64,000 nt of DNA from Nannocystis pusilla (GTDB taxonomy: Bacteria > Myxococcota_A > Polyangia > Nannocystales > Nannocystaceae): assembly GCF_026626665.1 (NCBI RefSeq), contig NZ_JAPNKE010000002.1:2357204-2421203 (forward strand). Reading direction: 5' to 3'. Below are positions 11,653-23,111 of this stretch, in pieces. The notes under the pieces were generated by a model. That model made no database searches, had not been told where the DNA came from, and saw only the letters and a program-made list of their open reading frames with translations. The position numbers were made by a program, and so were the translations under genes. Every line of letters starts with the position of its first letter. The stretch's first letter is position 1.

Positions 11653-13401
11653 TCACGGGCAGGCGAGGTCGAGCAGCGCGGGGACCGGAGCGTCGACGTG
11701 ATCGAGCACCGCGACGACGGCCTCGAGATCGAGCAAGGGGCTGCAGTCGATCTCGAAGACGCCGCCGACCCGCGTCAGGACGCCGTCTGGGCCGCCCAGG
11801 CCGGTGATGTCGGCGAGGGCGGGGTTCTCTCGCAAGATCAGGCTGCCCTCGACGGTGTGCAGGGCGGCGAAGGTGTCGAGGGCGACGAGGGCTTGGTTGC
11901 AGGCGACGGCGAGGGTGCCGTCGACGCGCTCGAGCGCGGACAGGCCGGTGAGGGAGGTGAGGCCGTCGTTGCCGCCGGGCGCTTCGGGGTCGGTGCAGGG
12001 GAGGTCGAGGTCGCTGGCTCGCCGGCGACCGAGGACGAGGTCGCCGACGACGTGGCGCAGCTGCTCGAGGCCGGTCAGGTCGTGCAGCGCGTGGTTCTGC
12101 ACGAGGGCGAGGCCGCCGGGGAGCGCCGCGAGGCTGGCCGGGTAGCCGGTGAGGCGCCCTAAGCCCTGGTTGTCGGCGACGACGAGGCTGAGGCCGAGGC
12201 GATCGATGCCGAGCTGGAGGTCGTCGGGCAGGCCGGCGAGGTCGACGAGGCCGTGGTTCCGGCCGATCTCGAGGCTGCCGCCGATCTTCCGCAGGTGGCC
12301 GAAGAGCCCGGATAGATCGGTCAAGGCGGGGTTGCCGACGATGCGCGCGCTGCCGGCCAGGGCGGTGATGTCGGCGGGCAGGCCGGCGAGGTCGAGGAGG
12401 CCGTCGTTGTCGAGTACGCGCAAGCTGTCGCCGGTCTCGGAGTCGATGCCGAGCTGGAGGCCGGCGGGCAGGCCGGACAGATCGACGAGGCCATCGTCGT
12501 CGCGAATCTCGAGCAGGCCGGCGACCTGCAAGCCGGCGGGCAGGCCGGACAGGTCGCGCAGGGCCGGGTTGCTGCTGATCTCGAGGCGGCCGCCGACGAT
12601 GAGGAGAGCCTCGGGGAGGCCGTGGAGCCGCTCGAGGGCCGTGTTGGCGCGGATCTCGAGCGGGCCGTCGATGCGGGCGAGGCCCGGCGGGAGGCCGACG
12701 AGGTCGCGCAGGCCGTGGTTGTCGGCGACGACGAGGCCGCCGTCGCCGATGGCGGTCAGGCCCTCGGGCAGGCCCGCGAGCGAGTCGAGGGCGGGGTTGG
12801 CGGCGACCCGCAGGCCGCGGACGCGGGTGAGCTTGGGCGGCAGGGCGGACAGGCTGGCGAGGCGCGCGTTGCCGACGATCTGGAGGTCGCCCTTGAGCTC
12901 GCCGCCGCCGTCGGGCAGGCCGGCGAGGTCGATCAGCGCGTCGTTGTTCTCGATGACGATGCTGGACTCGTCGACCGCGACGCCGAGCGCGGCGTCGACC
13001 GGCAGGCCGGTGAGGGTCTCGAGCCTGGGGTTGCGGGCGACGACGAGGCCGCCGCCGATCGCCCGCACGCGCCCGAGGCCGCTCAGGTCGACGAGATCGG
13101 GGTTGTCGGTGATCTCGATCGACTGCGTCACGCCGCACAGGCACGGCAGCTGGAGGTGCTGGATCCGCGTGCCGTGGACGATCAGCGCGTCGACCTCGAC
13201 GCCGAGCGTGTAGGCGCTGCAGAACGAGTCCATCGTGGCGCCCGCGCCCTCGCCCGAGAGCTCGAGGGCCTCGCCGTCGACGGGGGCCTGGCAGTCGAAG
13301 GCAGGCTCGCAGCCGGGCGCGAGGGCGGCCGCGGCCGCGAGGGCGCCGGCGAGGAGGGCGGCCGCGCGGGCGGGGACGAGCGAGCGGGCGGCGCGGGTCA
13401 C
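11653..13401 (-). CDS. Leucine-rich-repeat-like lipoprotein
   Basis: This intact 582-residue product starts 'MTRAARSLVPARAAALLAGA'. It has a hydrophobic stretch ending in 'ALAPGC', a lipobox-like cysteine. About twenty repeats of roughly 24 residues follow, with the pattern L-x-D-L-[SA]-GLP-x-GL-x-x-[IV]-x-G-x-L-x-[IV]-x-x-N (for example 'DLSGLPAGLQVAGLLEIRDD'). This is the receptor-L/LRR-type solenoid found in surface proteins of myxobacteria. It ends 'PVPALLDLACP', whose cysteine may close a disulphide. Probably cell-surface, with adhesion or ligand binding inferred only. Confidence 0.85.
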   Translation of the reverse strand: MTRAARSLVPARAAALLAGALAAAAALAPGCEPAFDCQAPVDGEALELSGEGAGATMDSFCSAYTLGVEVDALIVHGTRIQHLQLPCLCGVTQSIEITDNPDLVDLSGLGRVRAIGGGLVVARNPRLETLTGLPVDAALGVAVDESSIVIENNDALIDLAGLPDGGGELKGDLQIVGNARLASLSALPPKLTRVRGLRVAANPALDSLAGLPEGLTAIGDGGLVVADNHGLRDLVGLPPGLARIDGPLEIRANTALERLHGLPEALLIVGGRLEISSNPALRDLSGLPAGLQVAGLLEIRDDDGLVDLSGLPAGLQLGIDSETGDSLRVLDNDGLLDLAGLPADITALAGSARIVGNPALTDLSGLFGHLRKIGGSLEIGRNHGLVDLAGLPDDLQLGIDRLGLSLVVADNQGLGRLTGYPASLAALPGGLALVQNHALHDLTGLEQLRHVVGDLVLGRRRASDLDLPCTDPEAPGGNDGLTSLTGLSALERVDGTLAVACNQALVALDTFAALHTVEGSLILRENPALADITGLGGPDGVLTRVGGVFEIDCSPLLDLEAVVAVLDHVDAPVPALLDLACP

Positions 13402-13454
13402 GAGGCCTCGCGGACGCGCGGCGGCGCGGGTCGGGGGCGCGCGAGAGTGGCCGA

Positions 13455-13668
13455 GAGGACATGCTCGGAGGGGCAGGTCGTGAGGGACATGGCGCGAGGG
13501 GCAGGTGCGAGAGGGCGCTGGAGGCTGAGCGTGCGGGGCGGTGCGGAGACTGCCTTCGGTGCCTGCTCGTTGGGGCAGGTCGTGAGGGACATGGCGCGAG
13601 GGGCAGGTGCGAACGCGCAGGTCGCAAAGAGCATGTCCTGGTGGACATGGTCATCGGGGCAGGCTCGT
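13455..13668. repeat. ACATGT-family array with a ~40-bp direct duplication
   Basis: A block containing GGGGCAGGTCGTGAGGGACATGG and then GGGGCAGGTGCGA occurs at about 13474 and again at about 13573. ACATG palindromes flank it at 13458 and 13632-13650. The GGGGCAGGTGCGA part also occurs in the coding repeat at 51.9 kb. Confidence 0.75.
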
Positions 13669-13690
13669 CGGCGGCGGGTGGGCATGCCGT

Positions 13691-15798
13691 TCAGCTCGGG
13701 CGGACGCGGACGGTGAAGCGGACGCTGGCCTGCTGCTCGCGCAGGCGGAAGCCGCGGGCCTCGTCCTCGACGCAGGTCTTGAAGGCGGCCAGGCGGGGCG
13801 CGGGGACGCGGGTCCGGGGCGGCTTGGGCTCGACGCCGGCGAGGCGGCCCTCTTCGAAGCGGAGCTCGACGTCGACGGCCTCGCCGGCGCGCAGGGGGGT
13901 CTCGAGCTCGGGCAGGCAGCGGACGAAGCCGAGGGCGAGCGCCTCGGCGCGCTTCTGGTCGCCCTCGGGCAGGAGCGGCTCGGCCGGGGCGCCGGGCGGC
14001 GGGGCGGGCAGGACCAGGCCGGCGCTGGCGGTCCGCGGGAACAGGTTCGCGCGGACCTCGAGCCTGCGCCGGGCCTCGGCCAGCGACTTGTCGGGCAGCT
14101 CGGCGGGCGGCGGAGCGGCGGCCGGGGTCCAGGCGACGACGTCGAAGCGCCGCTGCGGGCCGCCGACCAGCGCGCGCAGCAGGTCCTGCAGCTGCTGGTA
14201 GAGCACGTCGTCGCCGAGGGTGAGGGTGACCATGCGCTCGCGCGGGTAGGCGCGGTCGAGGCGGGCGAGCTGGGCCTCGAGGTCGGACGGGCCGGGCAAG
14301 AGGTCGAGCCAGCCGCCGTCGACGGCCAGCCGCGGGCCGCGGCCGCCGAGGTGGACGCGCACGCGGGCGCGCGAGAGCACCTGCGCGGCCGGGCCCTGGT
14401 CGCTCGGGCGCACGACCTCGAGCGGGAGGGTGGCGACGATGTCACCTGTCCCTTCGGGCAGCCGGGGCTCGCGCACCGCCGACTCGATGCGGGCGACGCG
14501 GGCGTCGAGCAAGGTGCGGAGGATCGAGTTGAGGGCGGGCGAGGGCAGGAGCGGCGGGGCGACCAGGAGCACCGCGCCGCGGCCGTCGCGGGCCAGGGCG
14601 GCCTCGACGGCGCGCACCAGCTCGGGCGCGCCGCGGGTGCTGCGGCGCGCGCCGGGGCGGCCGAGGTCGACCGTGACGTCCTCGCCGGCGATGCCGACGA
14701 CGGGGGCGAGGCTGTCCTTCGGCCAGTCCCGGCGGGCACGCGCTGGAGGTCCCACGCAGGGTCGCGGGCGGCCGGGAGCGCGGCGAGGAAGGTGTCCTGA
14801 AGGACAGCATCGTCGCGGTCGCGGCGGGCCAGCGCGCCGCGCCAGCGCGGCAGGGCGGCCAGAGCGTCGCGCTCGGCGGCGAGGAGGCCCCACAGCTCGG
14901 ACGGCGGCGGCCACGGGGCCTGGGCGTGCACGGCCCGATCGTCGAGCCAGGCGGCGAGGCTGTCCTCGCGGACATAAAGGCCGTGGACCGCGACCTCGAG
15001 CCGGCGGTCGGGCACGGCCGCGGCGGCGCCGGCCAGACAGCCGCGCACGTGGTCGTAGAGCCGCCAGCGGGCGTTGTCGGCGGCGCGCGGGTGGCCGTCC
15101 TCGGCGATGTTGCGGTAGGCCGCGACCCGCACCGAGAGGTCCTCGCTGCCGGCGACGAGCCCGAGATCGGCGGACAGCAGGGTGATCGCGCCGGCCAGGA
15201 AGCCGCGCGCGTCGTCGTCGAGGTCGGGCTTGAGATCGAGGGCCAGGGCCTCGGTGAGCAGCCGCGTCTCGGCCTCGCGGGTGGCCTCGGCGCCGCGCCC
15301 CATGGCAGCGCCACCGAGGGCGGTCCACAAGGCCTCGCGCGCGCCCTCGTCGCCGGTGAAGCGCGCGGCGTCGAGGAGGTCGAGCAGGCGATCGAGGCGC
15401 GCGACGGCGGCGCGCGAGGAGGCGCCCGCGGCCGGGATCTCGGCCGGCTTGAGCGGGTCGACGTCGATCCACGCGACCGGTCCGGTGTCGCTCGGCGCGG
15501 TGGTCGACTGCGGGCGACAGGCGAGCAAGGCGAGGCCGAGACCGAGAGCGCCGAGGCGGGCCCGGCGCCGTCGCGCGGGCGCGGTCGATCGTGTCGACGA
15601 GGCCGCGGCGTCTGGACGTCCGAGCGGAGCGGCGGAGCCCGGCGCGGCCCCGAAGGGGGTGCGGCCGGGAGCCGCGAGCGGAGCGGCGCAGGGGGAGGAC
15701 GGCGCTGGGGCGCGCGCGGCGGAAGTCGCGGTGAACCAGGACCCGGGCGCGGGCTCGCGGGCGGAGCCGGAGTCGCGCGAAGATGAAGTCGCGGTCAT
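13691..15798 (-). CDS. Putative lipoprotein with ExbD/TolR-like periplasmic segments
   Basis: The core runs from the lipobox 'GLGLALLACRPQS' to 'QQASVRFTVRVRPS' at 13691. One base appears to be missing near 14730 (GGGACTGG should read GGGGACTGG). The join restores 'DWPKDSLAPVVGIAGEDVTV'. The C-terminal half has 'LAVDGGWLDLLPGPSDLEAQL' and then 'RMVTLTLGDDVLYQQLQDLL', a layout like the periplasmic domain of ExbD/TolR. An earlier segment may be a second, degenerate copy. The start is uncertain: ATG 15798 leaves a low-complexity N-terminus before the lipobox. It is divergent from the barrel/cytochrome pair. The assignment rests on motif shape only. Confidence 0.6.
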
Positions 15799-16021
15799 GG
15801 TCGCCGGGATCGATGCAGAGGCTCCGGCGGCAGCAGGTCCGACGGCGGAGGGGTCCGTGCGCGCGGCGCCGGGTCGCAGCGCAGCGGCGGAGCGAGAGGA
15901 AGGCGCGGCGGACCTGGGTCGTGCGAGACGGGAGCGCGGCAAAGGGTGGCCCCTGGGGCGAGTGGTGGTGACGGCGATCGGCCGAGACCGAGGGCCGGGG
16001 AATGGCTTAGCATACGAGCGA

Positions 16022-17540
16022 TTGCTGCGGGCAGGGGGATCGATCGCGCACGGGGTCGCCGGTGCGCCGGGCCGCGCGGGGCGGCGCGTCCGGGCTCTGC
16101 CGCTCGCGCTGGCCGCGGTGATCGCCGCGACCCCCGACGAGGCCGCCGCGACCGAGGTGCGCGCGGTCGCCCGCACTCTCGGTGAAGGGTACATGGTCCA
16201 AGTGCCAGGTCCCGAAGGACAGCTGCTGTCGCGGCGCCGGCTGGTCCAGTACGTCAACCTCGGGGTCTACGAGCTGCTGCCGCCGCGCGCGGCCGACGAG
16301 AGGCGGCGCGCGGGAGGACGGGCAGCTGCGGATCGTGACGTCGATGCGGCTGCGCCACGACTTCGGCAGCTACGTGCGCCCGGGCGACGACCGGGCGGCC
16401 CGCCTGGTCAACGCGATCGACGGGCGCCAGATCGACGTGATGTTCGCGTACCTCGAGGGCGAGAACCTCGGCAACCGGGTCGACTTCAAGCTCGGGCGCC
16501 AGTTCGAGTTCAGCGGGCTCGACTGGTACGCGTTCGACGGCGGGTGGGCGCGGGTGCGGATCCCGGCCCACCTCGCGCTCGAGGCGTTCGGCGGGCTGCA
16601 GGTCGACGGCACGGCGGTGTTCGGCCTGCCGACGTTCGAGCTCGACGGCACCCAGGGGACCGCGGCCGACCGCGCGTTCTCGCCGATGTTCGGCGCCGGG
16701 GTGTCGCTGTGGGGGCTCAAGTGGATCGACGCGCGCGTGGCCTACCGGCGCACGTTCTCGCCCGCGAGCGTCAACCGCAAGCTGGTCGACGACGACGGCA
16801 GCCTCGGCCTGCCGTCGGGGGTCGACCAGGAGGTGGTCAGCGCCAGCTTCGCCGGCAACTTCGCCGGCGGGCGGGTCAGCCCGTACGGCGCGCTGCGCAT
16901 GAACCTCGGGACAGGTCGCCTCGACGACGTGACCGCGGGCCTGCAGCTGGCGTTCACGCAGCAGCACCTGCTGCGCGCGCTGTACATCCGCACGCTGCCG
17001 ATCTTCGACCTCGACTCGATCTTCAACGTGTTCGCGCTGACGCCGTTCGAGGACGCGCGGCTGGTGTTCGAGGCGCGGCCGATGCCGCGGATCTCGCTGC
17101 AGGCGCGCGGGCAGATGCGGTTCTTCCGCAGCGAGACGACGGCGGCGCTCGGCACGTCGCCGGTGAAGTCGCTGCAGCTCGGGGCCGGCGGCGGGGCCTC
17201 GGCGGCGTACCGCGGGCGCCGCTTCTCCGGCAGGCTCGACGGCTACGGCCTCGGCGGCGAGGGCGGGACGCGCGCCGGCGGCAGCCTCGACACGCGGACG
17301 ATGGTGTGGTGGGACCGCCTGGCCCTCGACGCCCGCATCTACGGCGTGTACTACCGCGACGAGGTGACCGAGGCGCGGCGCGGCTACAGCGTGGCGCTGC
17401 AGCTCGGCTTCAACGCCCAGCTGTGGCGCGGCATCCACCTCGCGGTGCTCGGCGAGGAGATGTTCACGACCTTTTACTCGCAGGCCTTCCGGCTGTTCGG
17501 CGCGCTGACGGCCGACTGGTCGTTCCGGGTGCGGAGGTGA
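16022..17540 (+). CDS. Outer-membrane beta-barrel protein preceding multiheme cytochrome
   Basis: An alternative TTG start at 16022 gives a signal peptide ('RALPLALAAVIAATPDEAAA'). The frame changes once near 16300-16320. Downstream, about 400 residues alternate in barrel style, with Tyr/Phe/Trp girdles, e.g. 'RVDFKLGRQFEFSGLDWYAF' and 'WWDRLALDARIYGVYYRDEV'. The stop (17538-17540) is only 2 nt before the ATG of the 13-heme cytochrome, so the two are co-transcribed. In porin-cytochrome conduits a barrel sheathes a multiheme cytochrome. Whether this barrel does so is inference. No specific barrel family was recognised. Confidence 0.75.
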
Positions 17541-17542
17541 GC

Positions 17543-18817
17543 ATGACGCGGCACACGATTACGACGCGGCAGGAAGGGCGAGGCCAGGGGCGGTCGGCGG
17601 CGGTCGCGGGGGTGATGCTTGGGCTGGCCTTCGGGACAGGTCTTTACGTGCAGGCGGGCGGCGGCCTGACGGTCGGCGAGATCCCGGCGACCGCCCCGGT
17701 GACGCACGGGCCGATGCGCGGCGGCAGCCCGGTGTACCCGGAGCAGGACATCCCGCTGCGCTTCAACCACGGGCAGCACCTCGGGCTCGGGCTGGCGTGC
17801 GCGCGCTGCCACACCAAGATCGGCGAGAGCGACAAGGTCGCCGACTTCAACTTCCCGACCGGGGCGGTGTGCGACAGCTGCCACGGGCCGCAGCACCCGC
17901 GGCCGGCGACCGAGCCGGCCCGCTGCGGGCAATGCCACACGCGCCTGTCCGAGGGCCGGGTGACCGCGACCCTGCGCGCGCCCAAGGCCAACCTGCAGTT
18001 CTCGCACAAGAACCACCTGGCGGCCGGGGCCAACTGTCAGTCGTGCCACGGCGACATGTCGAAGGTGCGCATGGCGACGGTGCTGCAGCTGCCGAGCGAG
18101 GCGTCGTGCCTGACCTGCCACGACGGGCGCAAGGCGAGCAGCCGCTGCGCGACCTGCCACCCTGCCGACACCAACGGCAAGCTGGCGACGCGCAGCTTCA
18201 GCGACCGCGTGATGCCGGCGCTGGTGCCTCGCGGCAAGAGCTCGTGGGGCGCGGCGCACGACCTCGCGTTCGTCGAGGACCACCGCGGGATCGCCAAGGC
18301 CAACCCGAGCCTGTGCGCGCAGTGCCACAACGAGACGTTCTGCACCGACTGCCACGCCGGCGCGGTCCGGCCGATGCGGATCCACGCGGCCGACTACATG
18401 ACGACGCACGCGCTCGACGCCCGCGCGAACACGCAGGACTGCCAGTCGTGCCACCGCATGCAGACCGACTGCCTGGCCTGCCACCAGCGGCTCGGCATGG
18501 GCGACGGGCCGGACGCGAAGTTTGGCGTGGGCTCGTCGCTGCGGTTCCACCCGATCGGCTGGGAGGGCCCGCCCGACTCGCCGCAGAGCCACGCGTTCGC
18601 GGCCCAGCGCAACATCGCCACCTGCGCCAGCTGCCACACCGAGGACAGCTGCCTGGCCTGCCACGCGACCACGAGCGCGGCGATGCCCGGGCTCAACGTC
18701 AGCCCGCACGGGCCCGGGTTCGCGGCGTCGATGCGCTGCTCGGCGCTGGCGGCCCGCAACCACCGCGTGTGCCTCAAGTGCCACGAGCCGGGCGACCCGC
18801 GCAACGAGTGCCTGTGA
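17543..18817 (+). CDS. 13-heme c-type cytochrome
   Basis: ATG 17543 begins a 424-residue protein with an N-terminal hydrophobic anchor or signal ('SAAVAGVMLGLAFGTGLYVQ'). Thirteen CxxCH motifs are visible, from CARCH near residue 90 to CLKCH near the C-terminus. The first modules carry F-x-H-x-x-H ('FNHGQHLG', 'FSHKNHLA'), the distal-histidine pattern of class III/c7-like cytochromes, so bis-His hemes are expected. Likely periplasmic or outer-membrane electron carrier linked to the barrel gene just upstream. No frameshift. A palindromic repeat cluster follows the stop. Confidence 0.93.
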   Translation: MTRHTITTRQEGRGQGRSAAVAGVMLGLAFGTGLYVQAGGGLTVGEIPATAPVTHGPMRGGSPVYPEQDIPLRFNHGQHLGLGLACARCHTKIGESDKVADFNFPTGAVCDSCHGPQHPRPATEPARCGQCHTRLSEGRVTATLRAPKANLQFSHKNHLAAGANCQSCHGDMSKVRMATVLQLPSEASCLTCHDGRKASSRCATCHPADTNGKLATRSFSDRVMPALVPRGKSSWGAAHDLAFVEDHRGIAKANPSLCAQCHNETFCTDCHAGAVRPMRIHAADYMTTHALDARANTQDCQSCHRMQTDCLACHQRLGMGDGPDAKFGVGSSLRFHPIGWEGPPDSPQSHAFAAQRNIATCASCHTEDSCLACHATTSAAMPGLNVSPHGPGFAASMRCSALAARNHRVCLKCHEPGDPRNECL

Positions 18818-18896
18818 GCGGCGGCGTCGAGGTGCGGCGCGAGCGAAGGCCACGCCGGGCGGGCGCCGAGCGCGGGCGGGGGACCGGCGGCGCGAA

Positions 18897-18975
18897 GGGA
18901 CATGTCGTGAAGGACATGCCCCTACAGACATGTCCGAAGGGGAAGGTCGTGACGGACATGCCCCTTCGGACATGA
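18897..18975. repeat. Four-unit ACATGT-family array
   Basis: GACATG cores occur every 13-14 bp, forming CATGTC/GACATG and CATGCCCC/GGACATG hairpins. The array lies between convergent 3'-ends (cytochrome and RCC1 genes) and could terminate both. Confidence 0.8.
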
Positions 18976-18978
18976 GCC

Positions 18979-20706
<1,728 letters not shown>

Positions 20707-21483
20707 GTGCGCGCGCAGGTTGCATGGCCGCGCGCAGGCCGTCAACGCGGGCGCTCCCCGAGCGCAGGACTGCCCCTCGAGGGCGGGCCCGCAGACGGCG
20801 CGCTCGAGCGAGCGGGGAGATGGGCGATCGCCGCGTGCATCGAGGTGGTTCGAGAGAGCAGGGTCGAGGGGAGGTGCGCCCCAGCACACGCCGCGTCGCA
20901 GCGGGCCGGCGAGCGAGAGCGTTCGAAAGTACATGTCGTGAAGGACATGTCCTCGGTGAAATGTTCGAATGGGCATGTGTGCGCCAAGGAAGCCTGGCGA
21001 AGGAGGAAGCAAGGAAGCAGAAACCTTGAGAGTGACCCTGTGCGAGGGGACCTGCCCTCGTCCGGCAAGGCCGAGTCCCGGCCGGAACCGAGTGTTGCGC
21101 GGGATCCGGAGACGGAAACGCGAAGCGTACACAGGGAGCACGTGGGCCGTGGAATCAGCCTCGAAAGGTTCTGAAAGTCGAGGAGGCCGACGCTCTACAT
21201 GCGGCGGAAGGCAACATCCTCGGGCTGAAGGCTCGGTCGTTCCCGAGGACTCCTCCGGGGTCGTGGAACACGGCACGTGTGCAAGGGGGTCACCCAGGAA
21301 CTTGGGAGGCCCTGCTGTCTCCACGGACAGGTGGTACATGCGACGCGAGGGCGAACCGAAGCGCGCGTGGAAGGGCAGCAGGGAGTCGGAGCGCCTCGTA
21401 GTACCGAGGAGGCCGGGGAACTCGACCCGCGAGGACCCGGCGGAGGGAAGGGGGCGCCTTGTCAGAGAACCGAGGAGGGAAAG

Positions 21484-22820
21484 ATGTCGGGAACACCGAA
21501 ACCCACCAACATCTCAACGAAACAAGATCGGATAGCGAAGCTTGCGCAGCAGATGCCCGGGACGGCGCTGAGGACGCTGGCGCACCACATCGACATCGAG
21601 TGGCTGACGGAGGCCCATCGGATGACGCGCAAGGATGCGGCACCCGGGGTCGACGGCGTGACCGCGGAGGCGTACGAGCGCGACCTCGAGGGAAACCTCG
21701 AGCGCCTGCTCGGGTCCGCGAAGACGGGGCTGTACAGGGCCCCGCCGGTGCGGCGCGTGGAGATCCCGAAGGGCGACGGCAAGACGCGGCCGCTCGGGAT
21801 CCCGACGCACGAGGACAAGGTCCTGCAGCGCGCGGTGGCGATGGTGCTGGAGCCGCTCTACGAGACGGAGTTCTACGACTTCTCGTACGGCTTCCGTCCG
21901 GGCGCTCCGCGCATCAAGCGTTGGAGGCGTTGTGGCGGGGCCTGATGAACAAGCGGATCGGTTGGGTGCTGGACGTCGACGTCCAGAGCTTCTTCGACAC
22001 GCTCGATCATCAGGTCTGCCGGGACTTGCTGAGCAAGAGGGTGAGCGACGGGGTGATCGTACGCCTCGTCGGCAAGTGGCTGAACGCGGGTGTGCTCGAG
22101 GGCGGCGTCGTGAGACGGTCCGAGGCGGGCACGCCGCAAGGGGGCGTGATCTCGCCGCTGCTGGCGAACATCTACCTGCATGAAGTGCTCGACCGATGGT
22201 GGGTCGAAGACGTGCTGCCGCGCATGCGTGGCGAGGCGTTCCTCATCCGCTACGCCGATGACTTCGTCATCTGCTTCGAGCACGAGGACGACGCGAGGAG
22301 AGTGCAGGCCGTGCTGCCGAAGCGATTCGAGCAGTACAACCTGCGCCTGCATCCGGAGAAGACTCGCTTGCTGCGATTCGAGCGCCCTCGCGGCGACGAA
22401 GCGCCGAGAAGCGGACCGGGTCAGTCGCGCTCGTTCGACTTCTTGGGCTTCACCCACACGTGGGCGAAGACGCTAAGAGGCGGGTGGGCCGTGCTGCGCA
22501 GTACGATGCGGTCGCGCTTCACGCGGGCGGTGCGAGCGATCACCGACTGGTGTCGCCAGCATCTCCACGCACCCGTGGCCTATCAGGCGAAGATACTCGC
22601 GGCGAAGCTCCGCGGACACGACCAGTACTACGGGATCACGGGCAACTTCCGTGCTCTTCGCAGGCTGCGATACTGGGTCGAGCTCGCCTGGTGGAAGAGT
22701 CTGAGGCGACGCTCGCAACGGAGACTCTCCGCGGCGCGCTTCTCCAAGACCATCCTGGCCAGGTTCCCACTCCCACTGCCACGCGTCGTGCACTCCGTGT
22801 ACCGCTCAGCGAACCTCTGA
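21484..22820 (+). CDS. ltrA: Group II intron reverse transcriptase/maturase (one frameshift)
   Basis: ATG 21484 follows GAGGAGG by 4-8 nt. The N-terminus has the RT-0/1 region ('[20 protein letters not shown]', '[19 protein letters not shown]'). Then come 'YGFRPG', '[13 protein letters not shown]', '[20 protein letters not shown]' and the catalytic 'RYADDFVI'. The maturase X domain follows ('[18 protein letters not shown]'). I see no HNH endonuclease, so target entry would rely on other means. At about 21902, CCGGGCGCTCC should read CCGGGGCGCTCC. With the extra G the frame is continuous ('[18 protein letters not shown]'). If the deletion is real, the intron is immobile. Confidence 0.9.
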
Positions 22821-22826
22821 CAAGAA

Positions 22827-22859
22827 GAGCCGGATGCGGGAAATCTGCACGTCCGGATC
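22827..22859 (+). ncRNA. Group II intron domain V
   Basis: A 33-nt hairpin begins GAGCCGGA and ends TCCGGATC. It has an AGC near the 5' base and a GAAA tetraloop, as in domain V, the catalytic centre of group II introns. Its position just after the maturase stop is standard. Confidence 0.8.
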
Positions 22860-23111
22860 CGTGGGGGGAGGACCGCGAGGAGACCTATCCGAGCGACCAG
22901 AGCGCTCGGCAAGACTCGGTGAACCTCGCGGCCCTCTCTACCCGACCGTTACAGACATGGTCCATAAGACATGTCTAAACTCGACGGCCGGCGGCGCCGA
23001 GCTCGTCGCCGCGTGCTCCGGGTCGCCGAGGCCGGGTCGGCCGGTCGCGTCCGCAGCGAGGCGCGCCGACCCAGGCGGCGGGGACGGGTTGGCCGAAGCA
23101 CCCTTCGACGT

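Larger units (their letters stand above)
20979..22946 (+). mobile_element. Group II intron with internal reverse transcriptase
   Basis: The 5' end reads GTGCGCC, the usual bacterial group II start. A ~500-nt structured leader precedes the reverse transcriptase gene. A domain V-like hairpin follows it at 22827-22859, and the 3' end is near CTACCCGAC (22938-22946). Ends are read by eye and may be off by a few bases. The intron lies in an intergenic palindromic repeat upstream of the RCC1 lipoprotein gene, on the opposite strand. Confidence 0.88.
20936..22980. repeat. ACATGT-family repeat split by a group II intron
   Basis: Palindromic units lie on both sides of the intron: ACATGTCGTGAAGGACATGTCC just left of it, and ACAGACATGG plus AAGACATGTCT at 22951-22977 to the right. 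Removing the intron (20979-22946) joins GGGCATGT to CGTTACAGACATGG. This restores the usual CATGTCGTnnnrGACATG unit seen at 18.9 kb. Confidence 0.7.

Noticed and set aside
18838..18975. C-terminal extensions such as GHVVKDMPLQTCP in frames over intergenic repeats
   Set aside because: Such K/RDM-RTCP strings appear on both strands wherever the ACATGT repeat is translated. Most lie beyond real stops, so they are not conserved protein domains.
20979..22946. Retron or diversity-generating retroelement for the reverse transcriptase
   Set aside because: The RT has a maturase domain, the leader begins GTGCGCC and a domain V hairpin follows, all typical of a group II intron. No msr/msd or template-repeat pair is seen.
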